From Flavobacteriaceae bacterium (lineage in GTDB: Bacteria > Bacteroidota > Bacteroidia > Flavobacteriales > Flavobacteriaceae): a stretch of 9,615 nucleotides of DNA. Both the position numbers and the translations under genes were made by a program. Below, one piece after another: positions 6,372 to 9,615 of this stretch. Under the pieces are notes generated by a model. That model ran no database searches. It was not told where the DNA came from and was given only the letters and a program-made list of their open reading frames with translations. The stretch spans positions 1-9,615 of the forward strand of contig NZAX01000103.1 of assembly GCA_002687665.1 (NCBI GenBank). Direction: 5' to 3'. Position 1 is the stretch's first letter, and each line of letters opens with the position of its first letter.

Positions 6372-7013
6372 ATAAAATTGAACCCCTAATGTTTTATTAA
6401 AAACCTCATTGGTTAGAGATTTATTGATGAAAAAATTTACCCTAATTTTTTCTTTCAGTTGATAGGATATTGTTTGAGCTATTCCGTATGAAGAATCGGG
6501 TTCCAAATTCGTAAACAAAATATACAATTGAGAATTGGTAACTAACTTGTTAAAAGTCTTTCTGAAATAAACGGAATAAAAATTGTTGTTCATTTCAAAA
6601 TTTTTTCCCTCCCCATGTAAATACAGAAATAGAAAATCTGTTTTTGGATTTAAAGAAATTGAAGCTCTTATTTCTAGTACACTTCTTGCTTTATACTCTT
6701 CATTTTCAAACAAGCGATATCCTGGCAACTGAAACCCAATTTTTAATTTTAATTTTTTATCAATCAATTTATACCTGGTTATCAACGAATAATTTGCAGG
6801 ATGAAAACCATCCATCATTATAAGATTTATTAGGTTTATACTCAATCGTTTTTTATCGTTTGTTCCAGCTCTAAGAATATAGTGAGGTTTGTCAGATGTA
6901 AAAAGAGGAATAAATGAAAAGCCTCCGGTATTGAGTTCGATTGAACCGTATTGTGATTTAACATTTGAGCATACCAAAAAGCAAGTCACAAAACAAATCA
7001 GAATATTCTTCAT
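6366..7013 (-). CDS. Exported protein of unknown function, possible small outer-membrane beta-barrel
   Basis: The 215-residue protein starts with a clear signal peptide (MKNILICFVTCFLV..., probable cleavage after NVKS at residue 20, with Gln as first mature residue). The mature part is rich in alternating polar and hydrophobic residues that read as many short antiparallel beta strands, such as KLKLKIGFQLPGYRLF and KIRVNFFINKSL. The chain ends in GVQFYF with a terminal Phe, the typical last-strand signature recognised for outer-membrane barrel insertion. This suggests an 8- to 10-strand barrel in the outer membrane. No family name is recognised and no catalytic motif is visible. The ATG at 7011-7013 is directly followed by the basic n-region. 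The minus-strand string TATCTTTC at 7032-7039 resembles a -7 promoter box (TAnnTTTG, one mismatch) about 19 bases upstream. The gene has no obvious partner. Confidence 0.65.
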   Translation of the reverse strand: MKNILICFVTCFLVCSNVKSQYGSIELNTGGFSFIPLFTSDKPHYILRAGTNDKKRLSINLINLIMMDGFHPANYSLITRYKLIDKKLKLKIGFQLPGYRLFENEEYKARSVLEIRASISLNPKTDFLFLYLHGEGKNFEMNNNFYSVYFRKTFNKLVTNSQLYILFTNLEPDSSYGIAQTISYQLKEKIRVNFFINKSLTNEVFNKTLGVQFYF

Positions 7014-7301
7014 CGATTTTGAAAACTGATTGAAAGATAAATTCTATAGGCAAGACAGACTACTGTAACTTCCCGTATCCATAAATGGTTTTTCATGTAC
7101 CATTCCATAGATCTAATATATTAATTTCGTAAAGAAAATGAATTCAATTGCTATTTCTACTTTAATTAATTAACAGCTATATCCCCCTATATTAGCTTTT
7201 GCACTTCTTTTTACTTTTTTTGTGATTTAGGTACCCCACCCTTCTGAAGGTTTTGTTATTTTAGCGGTGTTAAAAAATTTATAAAATAGATTCTCGTGCA
7301 T
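7014..7301. other. Divergent intergenic region, 288 bases
   Basis: The space separates the exported 215-residue gene (minus) from the three-helix membrane protein (plus) and should hold both promoters. Besides the weak -7-like box at 7032-7039, I see only a near-palindrome CCTTCTGAAGG around 7250, too short to form a stable terminator. No coding potential is seen in it. Confidence 0.4.
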
Positions 7302-7652
7302 ATGAAAACAAAAAAAGATTTTTGGAGGCTGATAGGGCTTTCTTATCTTCTCATTTTTTCTGGAATTTTTCTTCTTTACATTGCTGAAGAAACTCAATTT
7401 GAAATTTATTTGTTAGTTGCAGTCATGGTTTTAGAGGTTTCTGGCATAGTAGTAATTTGGAAGGCACTTGAAGTATTTCGCTCATTAAAAGATAAATCAG
7501 TTTATCCAAAACAGCTTGATTTTTTAAATAAGATAGCTGTAAAATTATATTCTGATAAGAAAAAATCTAATATAGTTTTTGGAATTGCAATTACTGTTGG
7601 TGTTGTAATTGGAGTTTTGGCTGTCCTCTACCAGGAGGGCTTACTATTTTAA
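7302..7652 (+). CDS. Small three-helix membrane protein of unknown function
   Basis: The 116-residue protein begins MKTKKDFWRL and has three predicted membrane helices, about 10-28, 33-53 and 91-110, with a basic, Lys-rich loop (58-90) between the second and third. The positive-inside rule would put the N-terminus and that loop in the cytoplasm only if the first two helices form a hairpin, which their spacing allows. An in-frame GTG at 7296 precedes the ATG by two codons; ATG at 7302 is preferred because it is the stronger codon and leads straight into the basic n-region. No family is recognised. The gene stands alone, divergent from the exported 215-residue gene across about 290 bases and followed by a gene-poor stretch. 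Coding is supported by consistent helix pattern and length. Confidence 0.65.
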   Translation: MKTKKDFWRLIGLSYLLIFSGIFLLYIAEETQFEIYLLVAVMVLEVSGIVVIWKALEVFRSLKDKSVYPKQLDFLNKIAVKLYSDKKKSNIVFGIAITVGVVIGVLAVLYQEGLLF

Positions 7653-8428
7653 AATTATCGATTTTAATCACTGGCATATATCCTTAAGTGAGTTCTGGTA
7701 CTTCCAGGGCTCTATAATAAATCAAACTAACATTAATTGATGAGTGTTGAATGGCTTTTTTAGTTTGTTTATGCTACTTTTTCTACCTCGCTTAATAATA
7801 AAGTGCTCAAATCCTTTATTATTTCTTTTATTTTTTAATTAAAAAGAATCAAAATAGCCCCACTAAAAAGGTATCTTGTTTGGTCTTATATGCTTTAAAG
7901 TTTTTTAGGATTTCTATTATCTATAATTGAATAAGAATAAACTATTTAATATCTTGATTTTAAATGATTTAAATTGTCAAATTTGCAATGTAGAATTTAC
8001 TTATAATTAGAATTTGTTTTTTAGGAGAATGGGGATGAAGTAATGCAGGTGATTATGAGATATTGAATCTTTATTATTGATTCCCCTTTTTCGGTTTTAG
8101 TACTCTACCTCTTTAAAAACTTTTAATCCTCTGTTATCTATCATTTTTAGTGCCCACAGTGTAAGACATTAGATAGTGACGAAAATTCAAAGTAGGTACT
8201 ACTTGCTCACTCCGTTTATTAATATGTTTGGTTGTATTTGGTTCAACATTCCCACTTAAAAAATCTTTTGGAAGCTGGATATAAGTCTATATGGCTAACC
8301 CACATCTGCTTTTGCTTTTTCCAACTGCTTTTAATAGAATTATTAGAAGCACTCGGGCAGAAAACCCCGAACGTAAGGAAGAAGATTTGCCAATTATATA
8401 GTATTGTTAAGCTAAATTAATGATATGA
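7653..8428. other. Gene-poor stretch of about 780 bases
   Basis: No frame here has a convincing protein. The longest open frame (8232-8420, plus, TTG start) has no recognisable motif or start context. Some parts read protein-like over short distances in one frame and then hit stops, for example around 8335-8400 where GC is higher than nearby, which would suit decayed genes but does not prove it. A hairpin lies at 8175-8211. GAATC (8065-8069) and GATTC (8079-8083) form a small 5-bp hairpin followed by CCCCTTTTT; this could be a weak plus-strand terminator. No tRNA, riboswitch or insertion-sequence end was found. Confidence 0.5.
8175..8211. repeat. Two-part stem-loop in the gene-poor stretch
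   Basis: AAGTAG (8190-8195) and CTACTT (8199-8204) form a 6-bp stem around GTA. Outside it, AGTGA (8175-8179) and TCACT (8207-8211) can pair as a second stem with an uneven bulge. No T-run follows, so a standard terminator is unlikely. It may be a regulator site, part of a small RNA, or chance. Confidence 0.3.
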
Positions 8429-8710
8429 TTAAAACTTATTTAACTCAAAAATCTCATAACTCATCATAACCTCATCAAAAATTGGTTTTGATACAGGATT
8501 CGAACCATCCAAAAATGCATTCAAAGCATCTTGATTGTGAACAGCAATCTTGAACATTACAGCACTCTTATCTGGGGACACTGTGCCTAAAGTTTTACTT
8601 AAATCTGCAATTTTTTTTCTTTCATTAATTCCCTGCTCAGACTGCATAAAGCCCATAAATTTCTCAAACTTACCTTCATTTAGCTTTGCAACAACAAGTA
8701 TATCTTTCAT
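8429..8710 (-). CDS. Small protein of unknown function with a ferredoxin-like (dimeric alpha/beta barrel) look
   Basis: The 93-residue protein (ATG at 8708-8710) starts with the strand MKDILVVAKL, followed by a helix (NEGKFEKFMGFMQSE), a second strand and turn region near 45-58 (SPDKSAVMFKIAV), a helix (NQDALNAFLDG) and a last strand (VMMSYEIFEL). This beta-alpha-beta-beta-alpha-beta order is that of dimeric alpha/beta-barrel proteins such as DUF3764, Dabb and antibiotic monooxygenase relatives; I cannot choose among them. The frame reaches a TTG at 8740, but the ten extra residues lie before the first strand and look non-native, so the ATG is chosen. No catalytic residues stand out. It lies 86 bases downstream of the SRPBCC gene on the same strand and may be co-transcribed, though the gap is long. 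The stop is followed closely by AT-rich sequence with no terminator. Confidence 0.65.
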   Translation of the reverse strand: MKDILVVAKLNEGKFEKFMGFMQSEQGINERKKIADLSKTLGTVSPDKSAVMFKIAVHNQDALNAFLDGSNPVSKPIFDEVMMSYEIFELNKF

Positions 8711-8796
8711 TTTAATTGATTTGTGATTAATACTTTTCAATATAAGAAAACCGCCCCAGAAATTGAGGAAGAGGATATGCCTAAGTTTTAGTTTTT

Positions 8797-9231
8797 TTAG
8801 GACCTATAGTTTGACGAACCAAATGCTTCTCCTTTTCCGGTTTGGCAATATTGTCTTAAACTTTCAAGATATTTAGCAGAACTATAGTTCATGTTTGAAT
8901 ATGAGTCGTCCATTTCGCTAAATCCCTCATATGTGTACCTTACCCTTGTTTTCCCATCATTTTCATCTAATTCATACTTCATTACATGCCCAACATTATC
9001 AAATTTCGATTCTACAATCTCAAGATAAACTGATTCGTTTTGAGTTAAAGAAATTACTTTGAATTTAAATTCTGCGAAATTCACAAATTCAAAGGTGATA
9101 ATTTCACCCAATTTAAAATCTCCTTTTACAATTGTAGTATACCATTTTGAAAGCTCATTTGTCTCGGTTAATGCTTTAAAAACAATTTCTTTTGGGGAAT
9201 TTATATGCATAAGTAATTTTATTGGAATCAT
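8797..9231 (-). CDS. SRPBCC (AHSA1/START-like) domain protein
   Basis: The 144-residue cytoplasmic protein has the helix-grip layout: first strand IKLLMHINSP (4-13), helix KEIVFKALTETNELSKWY (14-31), the turn KGDFKLGEIITFEF (36-49), strands at 53-61, 67-75, 81-88 and 95-102 (KTRVRYTYEGF), and the long last helix ending LESLRQYCQTGKGEAFG (122-138), which is the usual end of AHSA1-type SRPBCC proteins. The fold makes a deep pocket for a hydrophobic ligand; members are often stress-linked or co-chaperone-like, and the ligand here is unknown. The length is normal for a single-domain member. Start ATG at 9229-9231 is the only good choice. The 93-residue protein gene follows on the same strand. Confidence 0.8.
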   Translation of the reverse strand: MIPIKLLMHINSPKEIVFKALTETNELSKWYTTIVKGDFKLGEIITFEFVNFAEFKFKVISLTQNESVYLEIVESKFDNVGHVMKYELDENDGKTRVRYTYEGFSEMDDSYSNMNYSSAKYLESLRQYCQTGKGEAFGSSNYRS

Positions 9232-9403
9232 GTTATTTAATATTTATTATTAATATGTAGAAATAAACTTTTAAAATTTTTTATATTGAATTTAACCTTT
9301 TAGTAAGAAAAGACGATATCAGCTTTTTCATAGAATTGATTAACATCACAATATACCAATTTCCCTAAACACCTGTTAGTCATATAAATTAGAAACCCCG
9401 CAA

Positions 9404-9419
9404 GTGATTTAAAAATCAC
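9404..9419. repeat. Near-perfect palindrome beside a CCCCGCAA half-site
   Basis: GTGATTT (9404-9410) and AAATCAC (9413-9419) form a 7-bp inverted repeat around AA. The left flank AAACCCCGCAA (9393-9403) would extend the stem if the right flank read TTGCGGGGTTT, as in many strong bidirectional terminators. Instead the right flank reads GAAGGATTTAGTC, so the outer stem is missing. It looks like half of a former terminator or a recombination junction. Confidence 0.4.
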
Positions 9420-9543
9420 GAAGGATTTAGTCTGAGAGAGTATTAGAAGTTTTTGGGAATCAAAGTTTGAGATTATTAGTCAAATTAATATTTTTGATTG
9501 TTGATGAAATAATCTATCAAACAACTATTATCGCTACTACTCA

Positions 9544-9567
9544 TTTTGCAGTTCCTAAACTGCAAAA
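9544..9567. repeat. Perfect 10-bp hairpin with a four-base loop
   Basis: TTTTGCAGTT (9544-9553) pairs perfectly with AACTGCAAAA (9558-9567) around CCTA. An A-run follows on the plus strand (9564-9572), so on neither strand does a T-run come after the stem; the polarity is opposite to that of an intrinsic terminator. It could be an operator, an RNA structure, or an RNA-end stabiliser behind a minus-strand gene entering from the right edge. Confidence 0.55.
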
Positions 9568-9615
9568 AAAAATTAATCAAGGTTTAATAAAGTGGGGTTT
9601 TATATAAAAATCTAA

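Larger units (their letters stand above)
9232..9615. other. Right-end non-coding stretch
   Basis: These 384 bases before the right edge show no convincing gene. They must carry the promoter of the SRPBCC gene, but no clear TTG / TAnnTTTG pair is visible. Two good inverted repeats stand out (9404-9419 and 9544-9567), described separately. The last 39 bases are open on the minus strand and end in TGA at 9577-9579, so they could be the tail of a gene entering from the right, but 12 residues are too few to tell. Confidence 0.45.

Noticed and set aside
8232..8420. 62-codon plus-strand open frame with TTG start
   Set aside because: It has no recognisable motif, no signal peptide, a poor start context and an unlikely composition (Leu/Cys/Phe-rich, then basic).
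8490..8512. tRNA T-arm-like string (GGTTCGAATCC on the minus strand)
   Set aside because: It lies inside the 93-residue protein gene in frame (DGSNPV), and no acceptor stem, anticodon arm or D-arm is present around it.
9577..9615. Tail of a minus-strand gene entering from the right edge
   Set aside because: Only 12 codons plus a stop are visible, too few to separate from chance.
1..9615. CRISPR array, insertion sequence, toxin-antitoxin or phage-defence genes
   Set aside because: No regular repeat-spacer pattern, no transposase or integrase motif and no defence-type domain was found in any supported gene.

Overview
The window looks like a piece of chromosome from an AT-rich Bacteroidota bacterium, most likely a marine or aquatic Flavobacteriia-type organism. 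This is inferred from three things: very low GC, genes without Shine-Dalgarno leaders, and several short lipoproteins and signal peptides of Bacteroidota style (Lys-Glu/Asp-rich residues just after the lipid cysteine, Gln after the signal peptidase site). No taxonomic marker gene is present, so the assignment is soft.

Left end (1-451): two minus-strand lipoprotein genes. The first runs off the left edge. The second is a complete 49-residue His/Asp-rich mini-lipoprotein with a strong intrinsic terminator behind it. Both carry a K-(D/E)2 motif right after the lipid cysteine, which fits the known surface lipoprotein export signal.

Central block (586-5248): four genes that make biochemical sense together. 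They are an exported PHP-family metallo-esterase (plus strand), a lipoprotein of the ADP-ribosylglycohydrolase (DraG-like) family (minus strand, convergent with the first), and, divergent from that, a tight two-gene operon of a ten-helix sugar transporter and a ribokinase. Glycohydrolase, transporter and ribokinase match the core of the Bacteroides ribose-scavenging (rus) locus. The likely flow is release of ribose from a ribosyl compound in the periplasm or at the outer membrane, uptake, then phosphorylation to ribose-5-phosphate. No SusC/SusD pair, nucleoside hydrolase or regulator lies inside the window.

Right half (5296-9231): loosely packed, mostly unrelated genes. They are an SDR protein that lacks the usual catalytic Tyr/Lys, an exported 215-residue possible small outer-membrane beta-barrel, a three-helix membrane protein of unknown role, a gene-poor stretch of about 780 bases, a 93-residue protein with a ferredoxin-like look, and an SRPBCC (AHSA1-type) protein. 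The intergenic spaces hold several clear inverted repeats, the best at 6241-6314, 8190-8204, 9404-9419 and 9544-9567.

I see no rRNA, tRNA, CRISPR array, transposase, integrase or recognisable defence system. The most interesting leads are the compact rus-like island with its exported PHP enzyme and the His/Asp mini-lipoprotein. Neither can be claimed as a new system from sequence alone.
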